Source of the DNA: Erysipelotrichia bacterium
GTDB taxonomy: Bacteria > Bacillota_I > Bacilli_A > Erysipelotrichales > Erysipelotrichaceae
Assembly: GCA_018333955.1 (NCBI GenBank)
Contig: JAGXSD010000011.1
Coordinates: 1 to 64,000 of the forward strand
Length of the DNA stretch: 64,000 nucleotides
Direction: 5' to 3'
The notes under the pieces: generated by a model
Database searches by the model: none
What the model was told of the DNA's origin: nothing
Seen by the model: only the letters and a program-made list of their open reading frames with translations
Made by a program: the position numbers and the translations under genes
In this document: positions 1 to 8,353 of the stretch, piece after piece
Numbering within the stretch: position 1 is the stretch's first letter
How the letters are laid out: the number at the start of each line of letters is the position of its first letter

Positions 1-222
1 AGGCATAGTGTTTCATATCAAGGAAGTTGTGTCGATAATGTGCCGATTGAATCGTGGTTTTCACTACTAAAGTGTGAATCTTTAAAACTCCACCACATCA
101 GCACGAGAAACCAGGCTAAACAACTTGTATCTGAGTATGTTATTTATTACAATCAGCATAGATTACAAGAACAATTAAAAGAGCTAACACCGATTCAATA
201 TCGTGCATTAGCTCTCTATTAA
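1..222 (+). CDS. IS3-family transposase (OrfB), C-terminal part, cut by the window start
   Basis: The frame is open from base 1, so the gene starts before the window. The visible 73 residues match the end of IS3/IS150-type integrase-core transposases: the segment DNVPIESWFSLLK carries the glutamate of the DDE catalytic triad (in PIES), and the tail YYNQHRLQ...LTPIQYR is the usual C-terminal signature. The stop is at 220-222. No terminal inverted repeat is obvious in the few bases before the convergent yibE/F gene, so I cannot say whether the element is intact. It marks a possible insertion boundary at the left edge of the window. Confidence 0.85.
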   Translation, partial: RHSVSYQGSCVDNVPIESWFSLLKCESLKLHHISTRNQAKQLVSEYVIYYNQHRLQEQLKELTPIQYRALALY

Positions 223-231
223 GCCTTTTAT

Positions 232-1404
232 TTATTGTGTCCGTTTTAAGGGATTATCTTCATGAAGACTTATCTGTTTTTTAAACCATGTTGAGATGAC
301 AAACATTAAAGTTGTTGCGGGTAAGGTTAGAATGAGTCCTAATGAACCAATGATTCCCATCATCACTTCAAATGCATAAAACTCAGCATTAAAGATAAAG
401 TGAGTGGGTTGACCATAAACCGCCATCAAGACTAACATGCTTAGTGATGCCCCAACATAGGCTAGAATAAGTGTATTGGTCATCGTTGCAATCATATCAG
501 CACTCATGGCAATAGCGGAAGCGACATAATCTTTGATAGTTTTTGTGGGAGACTTTAATTCATGAAGCGCACTTGCTAAGGACATACTCACATCCATAAT
601 GGCTCCGAGAGAACCCACAGTGATACTTGTGAAAAGAATTCCTCGCAAATCGATATCTAATCCTTGAATATTGAGAAGGAAGAATGATTGTTCATCAAGG
701 ATACCTGTCATTTTTAAAGTGTTTAAAAAGAATAAAGCTAATAAAGATGATACGGTGATGCCGATTAAAGATCCTAGCGTCGCATGCAATGTCTTACTTG
801 AGAATCCTCCAATAATTATGAATGATCCAATTAAGATATATAGACTCATGAAGAAAGCAGGAGTAATAATTGAACTATTGATGAGAATGGCTGGAATAAG
901 AAGTCTTAATATCACATGAATACTAAATCCTAATGCGAGTAAGGCCCGAATTCCTTTAAATCGACCTATGATGACCACCATCACCACAAATAGTGCCATC
1001 AGCCATAATAGTCCACCTTCGCGCTGATATGTGACCACACTAAAGAAAATCTCTCCTTCAATATCTAACATATTAATTAGAAGTTTATCTCCCACATTGA
1101 TGGGATAAATCTCTGTTTCAACATCATGGACTTGAACTTCAATCACAAGCATGTCATTTTTATATGGAGCAGAGGTCACCTCAACTTGCATACGAATATT
1201 AATCACTTCTCCCCCAAAACCATCATCCACCAAACTTTCTTCCATGACTTCAATGACAGTCACTTTAAGAAAATCATCATTCGTTAAAACATGATTGAGA
1301 TTAAGTTGTGATACTTTATCTTGGTAAAACTGATCGAGTGAAAATGAAATCACTCCTAGAATAAGACATGTGAGTATCCATAGTATGTTCCTAGTCTGTT
1401 TCAT
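232..1404 (-). CDS. YibE/F family multi-pass membrane protein
   Basis: This 390-residue protein has an N-terminal membrane anchor, an extracytoplasmic beta-rich segment (about residues 35-125), then about seven to eight membrane helices, which is the YibE/F family layout. The function of the family is not firmly established; a transport role has been proposed. I chose the ATG at 1404 because AAAGGAG sits just before it; an upstream ATG at 1419 is in frame but has a poorer site. The start lies inside the end of the acetyltransferase gene, so the two are translationally coupled. It converges on the transposase fragment. Confidence 0.8.
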   Translation of the reverse strand: MKQTRNILWILTCLILGVISFSLDQFYQDKVSQLNLNHVLTNDDFLKVTVIEVMEESLVDDGFGGEVINIRMQVEVTSAPYKNDMLVIEVQVHDVETEIYPINVGDKLLINMLDIEGEIFFSVVTYQREGGLLWLMALFVVMVVIIGRFKGIRALLALGFSIHVILRLLIPAILINSSIITPAFFMSLYILIGSFIIIGGFSSKTLHATLGSLIGITVSSLLALFFLNTLKMTGILDEQSFFLLNIQGLDIDLRGILFTSITVGSLGAIMDVSMSLASALHELKSPTKTIKDYVASAIAMSADMIATMTNTLILAYVGASLSMLVLMAVYGQPTHFIFNAEFYAFEVMMGIIGSLGLILTLPATTLMFVISTWFKKQISLHEDNPLKRTQ

Positions 1405-1906
1405 GACTACTCCTTTCATATCCTAACCTTAATGCATGATTCGCAACATAGACTTTCCCACACAGTTTAAACCCATGCTTTAGAATTAATCCTTGCATTA
1501 AAACATTGTGAGGATGAGTATCGATACGACATCCATTCATGTGATGTTCTTGACATAATTTTAATGCATAAGAAAGAAGCTTTGATGCGATTCCTTGATG
1601 AGGAAAATCAGGATGAACACACAAGCGGTGCACCACACCATAAGGCGAATTAAATGACCACTGTCCTTCTTCAATGACTTCATAATAAGGATCATCTTCA
1701 AATAAACAAGCCATCGTTCCTAAAACGAGATCATCATCCACTAAAACATAAGATCCATGTTTATTCATGTCTTCGTTTAAACTTGTTTCATTTGGATAGT
1801 GGTTTTGCCACTGATCGATGCCTTGGTGTTGTAAGAAAAGACTAGCCCTGTGATAAAGGGCTAATACTTGAGGAATATGGTGAGATTGAGTTTGAATGAT
1901 TTTCAT
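1391..1906 (-). CDS. GNAT family N-acetyltransferase
   Basis: This 171-residue protein has the GNAT fold signature. The motif A region VHRLCVHPDFPHQGIASKLL (about residues 91-110) matches the acetyl-CoA pyrophosphate loop (Q-x-x-G-I/x-A), and IDTHPHNVLMQGLILKHGF is the usual C-terminal motif of the family. It probably transfers an acetyl group from acetyl-CoA to an amine, but the substrate cannot be read from the sequence. It overlaps the start of the yibE/F gene by 14 bases, so the two probably form a small operon. Confidence 0.85.
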   Translation of the reverse strand: MKIIQTQSHHIPQVLALYHRASLFLQHQGIDQWQNHYPNETSLNEDMNKHGSYVLVDDDLVLGTMACLFEDDPYYEVIEEGQWSFNSPYGVVHRLCVHPDFPHQGIASKLLSYALKLCQEHHMNGCRIDTHPHNVLMQGLILKHGFKLCGKVYVANHALRLGYERSSHETD

Positions 1907-1926
1907 AGTCTCTATTATATGTTAAA

Positions 1927-1956
1927 AAAGAAAAAACGTGAACAAAGATGTTCACG
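1927..1956 (-). terminator. Rho-independent terminator of metNIQ
   Basis: On the minus strand an 8-bp perfect stem (CGTGAACA/TGTTCACG, 1937-1956) with a 4-base loop is followed by a run of T. It lies directly after the metQ stop codon. Confidence 0.85.
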
Positions 1957-1963
1957 CTCACAT

Positions 1964-2773
1964 TTAATCTAAGACACTCAAGACGGTAGGAGTATATGAA
2001 TCCACAATGAATTGTTTGACTTTTGCGGAGTTGAGCACTTGAATAAGGGCTAATGTTTTAGGATCGTTTTCTTTTCCTTCTTTAACCACAAGTCCATTCG
2101 CAAAGGTTTGAGCAGATAATGATTCTTTAGATTCGGTAGTTAATACAGTGGAAGCAATATTTGCACTTAACGCATAGTTACCATTAATAATCGCGAAGTC
2201 AACATCTTGAAGAAGGGTTGTAAGTAATGCACTCTCAACTTCCACAAAGGAGATGTTATAAGGGTTATTGACGATATCAAGGGGTGTTGCAAGTTCCTCT
2301 TTGCCTGCTGCAATAGTGATGTATCCTAAATCCGCAAGTAAGCGAAGTGCGCGAGCTTCATTAGTTGGATCATTAGGAATCGCAACAGATGCTCCACCTT
2401 TGGTGATTCCATCGAGTGAACTCTCTTTACCAGGGTATAAACCAAGTGGCTCAAAATGGATAGCTAAGACAAACGATAATTTAGTTCCTTTTTCAGCATT
2501 GAATTTGTTAAGGTAAGGACGATGTTGGAAGTAATTCGCATCAAGATCTCCAGCATCAAGTGCAGTGTTAGGTAATACATAATCTGTGAATTCTACGATT
2601 TCTAAGGTATATCCTAAAGCAGCTAAGTCATCTTTGATGACATTTAGGATTTGTGCATGTGGAGTCGGGGATGCACCTACACGAATGGTTTTATCATCCG
2701 TGGTGGAAGGTGCACATCCAAGTAGGGAAAAGACAAGAACAAGTAGAAGTAAAGAAGTAAGGATTTTTTTCAT
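1964..2773 (-). CDS. metQ: Methionine ABC transporter substrate-binding lipoprotein MetQ
   Basis: This 269-residue lipoprotein binds methionine outside the membrane and delivers it to MetI/MetN. A signal peptide ends in the lipobox LLGC (Cys20). The mature part has the NlpA/MetQ family features: an early VGASPTPHAQIL segment, then ANYFQHRPYLNKFN, and the domain-linking region near NPYNISFVEVE. The start is the ATG at 2773 (MKKILTSLL); a longer reading adds 26 residues inside metI and would spoil the signal peptide. It is the last gene of metN-metI-metQ, 13 bases after metI. The upstream T-box with a Met specifier supports methionine as the substrate. Confidence 0.92.
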   Translation of the reverse strand: MKKILTSLLLLVLVFSLLGCAPSTTDDKTIRVGASPTPHAQILNVIKDDLAALGYTLEIVEFTDYVLPNTALDAGDLDANYFQHRPYLNKFNAEKGTKLSFVLAIHFEPLGLYPGKESSLDGITKGGASVAIPNDPTNEARALRLLADLGYITIAAGKEELATPLDIVNNPYNISFVEVESALLTTLLQDVDFAIINGNYALSANIASTVLTTESKESLSAQTFANGLVVKEGKENDPKTLALIQVLNSAKVKQFIVDSYTPTVLSVLD

Positions 2774-2786
2774 AGTGATTTTCTTT

Positions 2787-3428
2787 CTAGCGATGATCCA
2801 TCGCATGGGATAGAGCATTAAAAGCCCATTGAATAAGTTGGACAAGCACAACTAAGATAACAATCGTCATTAACATGACATCAGTTTGATAACGGTGTAG
2901 CCCATAACGAATGGCCACATCGCCTAAACCACCACCGCCTACAGCTCCAGCCATTGCAGAATATCCCACAAGTGTAATCATGGTTAATGCAATGTTATGG
3001 ATCAGGGAAGGCATCGCCTCAACGAGCACCACTTTTAGGATAATTTGAAGTGGATTGGCTCCCATAGTTTGAGTGGCTTTAATAAGCTGAGGGTCAACCC
3101 CATTAAATGAAGTCTCGATAAGTCGAGCGACAAATGGGAATGCTCCAATCACTAAAGCTACAATGGAGGCATTCACGCCATAGGAGCGACCTACGATTAA
3201 GCGGGTAAGTGGAAATAGTGCAATGATTAAGATCATAAACGGAACAGATCTTAGAGTGTTAATCAAAGTTGATAAGGTATGATAGAGCGGTTTATGTTTA
3301 AGTAAGCCTTGATCTTGAGTTAAATATAAGAGGATTCCAAGTGGAAAACCTAGCACAAACGCAAATAAGGTTCCAAACCCAATCATGCGTAAGGTATCAA
3401 GCGTGGCTTGTATAAGTAATGTGTTCAT
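2787..3428 (-). CDS. metI: Methionine ABC transporter permease MetI
   Basis: This is a 213-residue inner-membrane permease with five predicted helices. The EAA loop that docks to the ATPase is visible as IKATQTMGANPLQIILKVVLVEAMPS with its central G (about residues 138-163). It forms the translocation channel with MetN and MetQ. The start codon overlaps the metN stop (3425-3428), typical translational coupling. Its length matches the family. Confidence 0.92.
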   Translation of the reverse strand: MNTLLIQATLDTLRMIGFGTLFAFVLGFPLGILLYLTQDQGLLKHKPLYHTLSTLINTLRSVPFMILIIALFPLTRLIVGRSYGVNASIVALVIGAFPFVARLIETSFNGVDPQLIKATQTMGANPLQIILKVVLVEAMPSLIHNIALTMITLVGYSAMAGAVGGGGLGDVAIRYGLHRYQTDVMLMTIVILVVLVQLIQWAFNALSHAMDHR

Positions 3429-4168
3429 AGTCCCTCATGTGCGCTTAATATTAAGCGAGTGTGTGGGTGTTGAGGATTTGAGAAAACCTCGGATACAAGA
3501 CCATCTTCAATAAAGGTACCTTCATGCATGACAATCACGCGATCACATAGTTTTTGAACGACGTGCATATCATGAGTAATAATCACTAAAGTGACTTGAG
3601 TTTTCGCATGAACATCCTCTAAACAAGACAAGATGGATTGGGTAGTCAGTGGATCTAAAGCACTGGTAGGCTCATCACATAATAAGACTTCAGGCTGTGT
3701 AATCAAGGCACGAGCAATGCCGACACGTTGTTTCTGTCCTCCTGAAAGGGTATTAGGATAAGCATTGGCTTTATCACTTAAACCAACTAAATTTAAGACG
3801 TGATCAACCTTGGAACTGATATCTTTTGGAATTGAACGATCTAACAACAATGGAAATGCGACATTGTCTTTGACTTTCTTTTGAAGAAGTAAGTGAACTC
3901 CTTGAAATACAAATCCAAGGCGCTTACGCATTCGAAGCAAATCCTTGCCTTTTAACGTCAATAAATCGACATCATCAATAAACAACGATCCACTATCTGG
4001 GCGATCTTGCATTGAAAGTAGACGCAGTAGCGTTGATTTCCCTGCGCCACTAAGGCCAATAATGCCAACCTTTTCACCTTTTTGGATGGTTGCACTTACA
4101 GAGGACACAGCCACAAGCGTAGACTTGTCTTGTGTAAATGATTTTGATAAAGATTCTAATTTAAACAT
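3425..4168 (-). CDS. metN: Methionine ABC transporter ATP-binding protein MetN (short form)
   Basis: This 247-residue ATPase drives methionine import. Walker A is GLSGAGKS, the signature is LSGGQKQR, Walker B is VLLCDEPTSAL, and the switch histidine follows in VIITHDMHVV. The start at 4168 follows AAAGGAGG; an in-frame extension to 4237 would run back into the T-box leader and is not translated. Canonical MetN proteins are about 340 residues with a C-terminal NIL domain that senses methionine. This one stops after the nucleotide-binding domain, so trans-inhibition by internal methionine is probably absent and control may rest on the T-box. Confidence 0.9.
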   Translation of the reverse strand: MFKLESLSKSFTQDKSTLVAVSSVSATIQKGEKVGIIGLSGAGKSTLLRLLSMQDRPDSGSLFIDDVDLLTLKGKDLLRMRKRLGFVFQGVHLLLQKKVKDNVAFPLLLDRSIPKDISSKVDHVLNLVGLSDKANAYPNTLSGGQKQRVGIARALITQPEVLLCDEPTSALDPLTTQSILSCLEDVHAKTQVTLVIITHDMHVVQKLCDRVIVMHEGTFIEDGLVSEVFSNPQHPHTRLILSAHEGL

Positions 4169-4191
4169 GACTTCCTCCTTTGTGACATAAA

Positions 4192-4440
4192 AAAATACAC
4201 CTATCCCTGATAAGGACGAGCGTGCTCGTGGTACCACCTTTGTTCATCTGAAAAGATATCAGACCTTGTTAGGCTTACAGCGGGGTGTAAGCTTTCAATG
4301 AGGTAACGATCATTACTCGTTTGTGCTTACTAAGATTTCAGCACAACTCTTCAAGGCCATTAGATTAACTACACTTGGTTTGTTTACACCATCCACAAAC
4401 TCTCTTGACTGGTAGCTTAATCCTCTTCTTGTCATCGATT
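4192..4440 (-). promoter_or_regulatory. T-box riboswitch leader, probable methionine specifier
   Basis: The minus strand carries the core T-box sequence AAAGGTGGTACCACG (4227-4241), which base-pairs with uncharged tRNA. Upstream are stem I hallmarks: AAGAAGAGGATTAAG, AGAGAG and GGATGGTGTAAAC. The bulge before GGCC contains ATG at 4358-4360, which would be a Met codon and fits the metNIQ genes downstream. The competing 3' hairpin (about 4194-4225) ends in a T-run just before metN. Expected action: uncharged tRNA-Met stabilises the antiterminator and switches transport on. The specifier is read by eye, not modelled. Confidence 0.85.
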
Positions 4441-4453
4441 TTCAACGAAATGA

Positions 4454-4481
4454 ATTTTATCATAAATATGAGAGGTGTCAA
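4454..4481 (-). promoter_or_regulatory. Sigma-A promoter of the T-box/metNIQ transcript
   Basis: On the minus strand a perfect -35 TTGACA (4476-4481) is separated by 16 bases from TAAAAT (4454-4459). The T-box leader begins a few bases downstream. Confidence 0.75.
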
Positions 4482-4762
4482 TAGTTTTTGTAATATTTTA
4501 TTAATTTTTTTGTTTAGTAATACTAAACTAATGAAAGATGTTAAAAATAGTCACTATTTAAGCAGGTTTAAGGTGTTTGATCACTCAAATATAGAAACAG
4601 TTTTTGTTGAGTTCTCATCAATTCTAAGTAAAGAATATCGTGTTTACCTTAATATATCTTCAAAATAATAATGATTACCTTTTAAACTATTTCACGATGT
4701 TAAAGTAATCGACTTGTGTTACAGTATTCATATGAAATGATTGATCTAAAGTTGAGGTGGAT
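4482..4762. other. Intergenic region between the metN promoter and the nuclease gene
   Basis: About 280 AT-rich bases with no convincing gene. It holds one perfect palindrome (4512-4528, GTTTAGTA-A-TACTAAAC) 31 bases upstream of the metN -35 box, which could be an operator for either divergent gene. A reading frame running from the T-box region through this stretch (to 4668) lacks a ribosome binding site and family resemblance and is not called. Confidence 0.5.
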
Positions 4763-5209
4763 ATGATAAAGAAACTTATTATTCTTTGTTTTGGATTAGT
4801 CATGGTATTAGGATGTGTTCAAAACGATGAAAAAGAAAAAATTACTTTAACTCAATGTGTTGATGGGGATACCGCCAGATTTGAAAATCTTGGTCGAGTT
4901 CGATTTCTTTATATTGATACTCCTGAACTCAATCCAACACCCCAACCCTATGCTCAAGAAGCAGCTAACTTCACATGTGATTTGTTGCAAAATGCTACTC
5001 ATATCTACATAGAGTATGATGGTCGTAAGGAAGATGATTATGGGCGAGTCTTAGGCTGGATTTGGGTGGATGATAAACTACTTCAAGAAGAGATTGTTAA
5101 GGCAGGTTATGTGAATCGCTTCTACAACTATAATCATGTAAAGTATAAAGCGCGGATTGATAAGGCATATGAAGAAGCAAAACAGAATAAAGTAGGAATG
5201 TTTGAATAG
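4763..5209 (+). CDS. Secreted lipoprotein thermonuclease (SNase family)
   Basis: This 148-residue protein has a signal peptide ending in a lipobox (VLGC) and a single staphylococcal-nuclease domain. Key residues are visible: DGDTARF near the start of the domain, the catalytic arginine in RVRFLYIDTPE with the following glutamate, and DDYGRVLGWIWV with the second arginine. It should cut DNA or RNA outside the cell using calcium, anchored to the membrane by its lipid. ATG 4763 is preferred to the upstream GTG 4757 because GAGG lies at proper distance. It stands alone between divergent metN and a convergent SDR gene, and fits a nucleic-acid scavenging role. Confidence 0.9.
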   Translation: MIKKLIILCFGLVMVLGCVQNDEKEKITLTQCVDGDTARFENLGRVRFLYIDTPELNPTPQPYAQEAANFTCDLLQNATHIYIEYDGRKEDDYGRVLGWIWVDDKLLQEEIVKAGYVNRFYNYNHVKYKARIDKAYEEAKQNKVGMFE

Positions 5210-5211
5210 AA

Positions 5212-5239
5212 AAAGAACCAGCCGCAAATCTGGTTCTTT
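5212..5239. terminator. Bidirectional terminator between nuclease and SDR genes
   Basis: A 10-bp perfect stem AAAGAACCAG/CTGGTTCTTT encloses an 8-base loop, with A and T tracts on both sides, between two convergent genes. Confidence 0.8.
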
Positions 5240-5255
5240 GTATATTTATATGGTT

Positions 5256-6062
5256 TTATCCAAGGAGTGATTTAAGTTGTTCCGCAATAATCTTGGCGGC
5301 ACGACGTGGACTAATACGAGTAAACATATTCAACATCTTTGAATCACTTCCGGCATATACATGATATTGATTTGTTTCCATCCCATTCACAATAAGTTCT
5401 GCCGCTTGTGCTGGGGTCAGTGTTTTAACCTTTGAGGATGACTGAGACACTTTTTCCATCATCTTTGTGGTATCAACGCCTGAGTTACCGGTGATATTGG
5501 TGCTGACTCCACCAGGAAAAACCACGGTGACTCCTACGCGAGTATCGCTAAGTTCAGAATGTAATCCTTCACTTAGTAACTTAACTGCAGCTTTAGAAGC
5601 TCCATATAAGGTTTGTCCAGGAACAGGAATAAATCCTCCCATCGATGATACATTTAAGATATGAGCTTCAGGTCTTTTGAGTAAATGAGGTAAGAATGTT
5701 TTAACCATATATAAGGTTCCGTTAAAATTCACTTGAAATACACGATCAATCGTATCATAGTCAAGTTCACTCACTTTAGTGAAAGGATGAATAATACCTG
5801 CCACATTAAAGATTCCATCGACTTGCCCAAAAGCATTTAAAACTTGTTCTGGAAGTGTTTCAACTCGACTACGATCAGCGACATTAATTGAAGCATATTT
5901 AAATGATCCTGGATTTGTAAGAAAAGCTGTTTCTTGTAGGCGTTCTTCACTTAAATCCACCCCAAATACTTTAGCTCCTTTTGAAATCAAATCCAAGGTG
6001 ACAGCTCGTCCAATCCCATTTCCGGCACCAGTGACCACGATGACTTTGTTTTTAGCTTTCAT
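5256..6062 (-). CDS. Short-chain dehydrogenase/reductase (SDR)
   Basis: This 268-residue NAD(P)-dependent oxidoreductase has the classical SDR motifs: the cofactor-binding TGAGNGIGRA near residue 11, a conserved NVAG (about residue 88), the catalytic serine in LNVSSMGG and the YGASKAAVK active site. An acidic residue (GVDLSEER) after the second strand suggests NAD over NADP preference. The substrate cannot be read from the sequence. It has a good AAAGGAGG ribosome binding site and its own promoter with a cre-like element at 6077-6090, so it may be glucose-repressed. Confidence 0.88.
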   Translation of the reverse strand: MKAKNKVIVVTGAGNGIGRAVTLDLISKGAKVFGVDLSEERLQETAFLTNPGSFKYASINVADRSRVETLPEQVLNAFGQVDGIFNVAGIIHPFTKVSELDYDTIDRVFQVNFNGTLYMVKTFLPHLLKRPEAHILNVSSMGGFIPVPGQTLYGASKAAVKLLSEGLHSELSDTRVGVTVVFPGGVSTNITGNSGVDTTKMMEKVSQSSSKVKTLTPAQAAELIVNGMETNQYHVYAGSDSKMLNMFTRISPRRAAKIIAEQLKSLLG

Positions 6063-6076
6063 ATTCCTCCTTTAGC

Positions 6077-6090
6077 TGGTAGCGCTTACT
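6077..6090 (-). promoter_or_regulatory. cre-like catabolite-control site upstream of the SDR gene
   Basis: TGGTAGCGCTTACT on the plus strand resembles the CcpA consensus around the central GCGC. It lies between a TATAGT -10 element and the SDR ribosome binding site, a repressing position. Two consensus positions are off. Confidence 0.45.
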
Positions 6091-6118
6091 TTCAAATACT
6101 ATACCATAATTTACCTAA

Positions 6119-6146
6119 CAAAAAAATCTTGGATGCCTCCAAGATT
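6119..6146 (-). terminator. Terminator after the MATE/84-aa operon
   Basis: On the minus strand AATCTTGG-AGGCAT-CCAAGATT is followed by TTTTTT. The stem begins at the stop codon of the 84-residue gene. Confidence 0.8.
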
Positions 6147-6399
6147 ATTGTTTCCATGTATAGAATTCTTGATCTTTATCAAAATCAACCTCTTGATTGA
6201 CATCGTCATAAATTTGAAAAAGGTGATCTTCATAAAGAGTAGTAAAATCATCCCAAGAGAGTTTACTATGCCATTGATCTTGAACACAAATCACAAGTTC
6301 ACCTTTTAAACGAATTAATGTGATGGGTTTCGCCACTGTCACTAACACCATCCCTTCTTGAAGGTAACTTAAAATTTGATGAATGGTGTATTGATTCAT
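6145..6399 (-). CDS. Hypothetical 84-residue protein
   Basis: This is a small acidic soluble protein with no signal peptide or membrane helix. Its predicted order is a short helix, a beta-rich centre (MVLVTVAKPITLIRLKGELVICV) and a tail rich in aspartate and tryptophan. I do not recognise a family. Its start overlaps the stop of the MATE exporter by one base and a terminator follows, so it is the second gene of a two-gene operon. The clean ribosomal coupling and lack of overlapping alternatives make it a likely real gene. Function unknown. Confidence 0.65.
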   Translation of the reverse strand: MNQYTIHQILSYLQEGMVLVTVAKPITLIRLKGELVICVQDQWHSKLSWDDFTTLYEDHLFQIYDDVNQEVDFDKDQEFYTWKQ

Positions 6400-7793
6400 T
6401 AACTCGCATCACCTAATGCATCAGGAATGGGTGATGACCGTTCTTTAAGTACATATGTATCAAGATGCTTCATGGCAAGAATAAAGAAGATCCCAGTGAG
6501 AATACTCGAAATCACATCCGCAAAAGGTGCCGCATAAAGTAATCCTTGTAAGCCAAAGTATTGAGGGAATATAAGCACTGCAGGAAGTAAAATAATGACT
6601 TGACGAGTTAAAGTAAGAAACATGGCAGTCTTAGCTCTTCCAATGGCTTGGAAGAAATTTGAAGCGATAATCTGGAATCCAACAAGTGGCAGTAATAGAA
6701 ACCAAGAGCGAATAGCCATGATCCCAAAGGTCATGAGAGCTTCCTCTCGGTTAAAGATTCCCACTAAAACACCTGGTACAAAACGTGTCATGACATAACC
6801 CACTGTTACAATGATTGTCGCATAGGTGATGGCGAGTTTTACAGTCTCTCTTACACGATCAAATTGCTTCGCACCAAAGTTATATGAAATGATGGGTTGA
6901 ATTCCTTGATTCAATCCAATAATAGGTAAAATCATGAATGTTTGAATCGAGTTTATTATTCCCATGCCTGAGACCGCAATATCTCCGCCATACAAATATA
7001 GAGTTCGATTAATGAATGCATTAAGGACACTTGCTGCAAGTTGTAAACTAAAGCCTGGTAATCCTAATGTGATGATGGTTAAGATGATGGCAGGGTGTGG
7101 TTTTATGTCTCGTGCTTTAAATTGTATATTCGACTTACCTTGAACAAAGTAAGATGCTACCCAAAGAGCAGAAACAGTTTGAGCAATGATGGTAGCATAA
7201 GCTGCACCCGCAATACCCATATCAAGCCCGAAGATAAAGATAGGATCAAGAATAATGTTGATGCCAGCACCGATTAGCATTGTCATCATCGCCATTTTAG
7301 GTCGACCATCCGCACGAATAAAGTTATTCATCGCTAAAGCAATCATTTGAAACGTGGTTCCATAAAATATGATGCCCATGTAGTCTTTAGCATAAGGAAG
7401 AATAAGTTCGCTTGCTCCAAAGATGAGTAAGATATCTTCTAGAAATAATAAGCCAATCCCAGAAATCAATAATCCAACCACAATAATGAGAAAGAATGAA
7501 GTCCCTAATGCTTCTTTCGCATCATTAACTTTGTTTTGGCCAAGACGAATTGAAAATAATGTTGCACCACCTATCCCAAATAACACCCCGACTGCTAGAA
7601 CAATCAGCATGATTGGAAAGGCAATGGTTAAGGCTGCTAAACCATTGGCTCCAAGGGCTGGAGCATTTCCAATATAGATTCGATCAACAATATTATAAAG
7701 GGCATTAATAATCATCCCGACCATGGCAGGAAGTGAAAAACGCCAAATAAGTGTACTAATTTTTTGATCTTTGAGTTGATGAATTTGATCCAT
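6399..7793 (-). CDS. MATE family multidrug/metabolite efflux transporter
   Basis: This 464-residue protein has about 12 membrane helices in two homologous halves, the layout of DinF/NorM-type exporters. The first half opens with LPAMVGMIINALYNIVDRIYIG, and the second half shows the matching IIGLNQGIQPIISYNFGA motif typical of the MepA-like subgroup. It would export cationic drugs or metabolites using a Na+ or H+ gradient. It leads a two-gene operon with a small unknown protein. The frame at 7712-7906 that overlaps its start is a shadow. Confidence 0.9.
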   Translation of the reverse strand: MDQIHQLKDQKISTLIWRFSLPAMVGMIINALYNIVDRIYIGNAPALGANGLAALTIAFPIMLIVLAVGVLFGIGGATLFSIRLGQNKVNDAKEALGTSFFLIIVVGLLISGIGLLFLEDILLIFGASELILPYAKDYMGIIFYGTTFQMIALAMNNFIRADGRPKMAMMTMLIGAGINIILDPIFIFGLDMGIAGAAYATIIAQTVSALWVASYFVQGKSNIQFKARDIKPHPAIILTIITLGLPGFSLQLAASVLNAFINRTLYLYGGDIAVSGMGIINSIQTFMILPIIGLNQGIQPIISYNFGAKQFDRVRETVKLAITYATIIVTVGYVMTRFVPGVLVGIFNREEALMTFGIMAIRSWFLLLPLVGFQIIASNFFQAIGRAKTAMFLTLTRQVIILLPAVLIFPQYFGLQGLLYAAPFADVISSILTGIFFILAMKHLDTYVLKERSSPIPDALGDAS

Positions 7794-7920
7794 ACTAAAC
7801 CTACCTTACATATTTGATTATTATACACCTTGATGTAGTTGATATCTATGAAAAAACAAGAATAAGATGATGGGATGTTAAAAGTAATGGAAATATGCAC
7901 AACCATATTTCAAATCTTAA

Positions 7921-7944
7921 GTGAAAAAAGGGGAGTTCCCCTTT
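7921..7944 (-). terminator. Terminator after the MarR gene
   Basis: On the minus strand AAAGGGG-AACT-CCCCTTT runs into a six-base T tract directly at the MarR stop codon. Confidence 0.8.
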
Positions 7945-8353
7945 AATCAAGTCCTATTTTTTTAAGTAGATGTTGAAGTAATAATTCTTCATGGTCAGTT
8001 AATCGATTTAAGCGAATTCTTTGCCGTGCAACATGTTTTTCATACACATCACTCATGAGTTCTTGACCTGAAGCTGTAAGTGAACACATTCTTTTTCGCT
8101 TATCATGAGTATCACTTATAATGGTGATATATCCTTTTTGAGCCAATTGATCAATGACATAACTGAGTGATGAGTTCGCGATGAGGACTTTACTTTGTAA
8201 AGATGCAACACTCATGGCTCCTTTGTGATACAAAGCCTCTAGAGCCATAAATGATGAAAGTGATAACCCTAATTCATTAACTTGCTGTTGAATGTCATTT
8301 GAAAGCGTATTGGTAGCTCTAAACAGAATTGTGATTGTTTTTAAATCATTCAT
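7943..8353 (-). CDS. MarR family transcriptional regulator, MhqR-like by context
   Basis: This 136-residue winged-helix repressor has the MarR core: VASLQSKVLIANSSLSYVIDQLAQKGYI is the recognition-helix region and ISDTHDKRKRMCSLTASG is the wing. ATG 8353 starts just inside the end of the dioxygenase gene (8-base overlap); the 14-residue longer reading is discarded. Ring-cleaving dioxygenase genes of the MhqA/MhqO type are controlled by MhqR in Bacillus. The divergence region upstream of the operon holds a 26-bp palindrome whose TCGAATTCGA core resembles the MhqR operator. I infer quinone or electrophile sensing and autoregulation. Confidence 0.85.
   Translation of the reverse strand: MNDLKTITILFRATNTLSNDIQQQVNELGLSLSSFMALEALYHKGAMSVASLQSKVLIANSSLSYVIDQLAQKGYITIISDTHDKRKRMCSLTASGQELMSDVYEKHVARQRIRLNRLTDHEELLLQHLLKKIGLD

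Noticed and set aside
4375-4668. 97-residue plus-strand frame
   Set aside because: It begins inside the T-box leader, has no ribosome binding site, and the product has no family pattern.
7712-7906. 64-residue minus-strand frame at the MATE start
   Set aside because: It overlaps the well-supported MATE gene in another frame and has no ribosome binding site.
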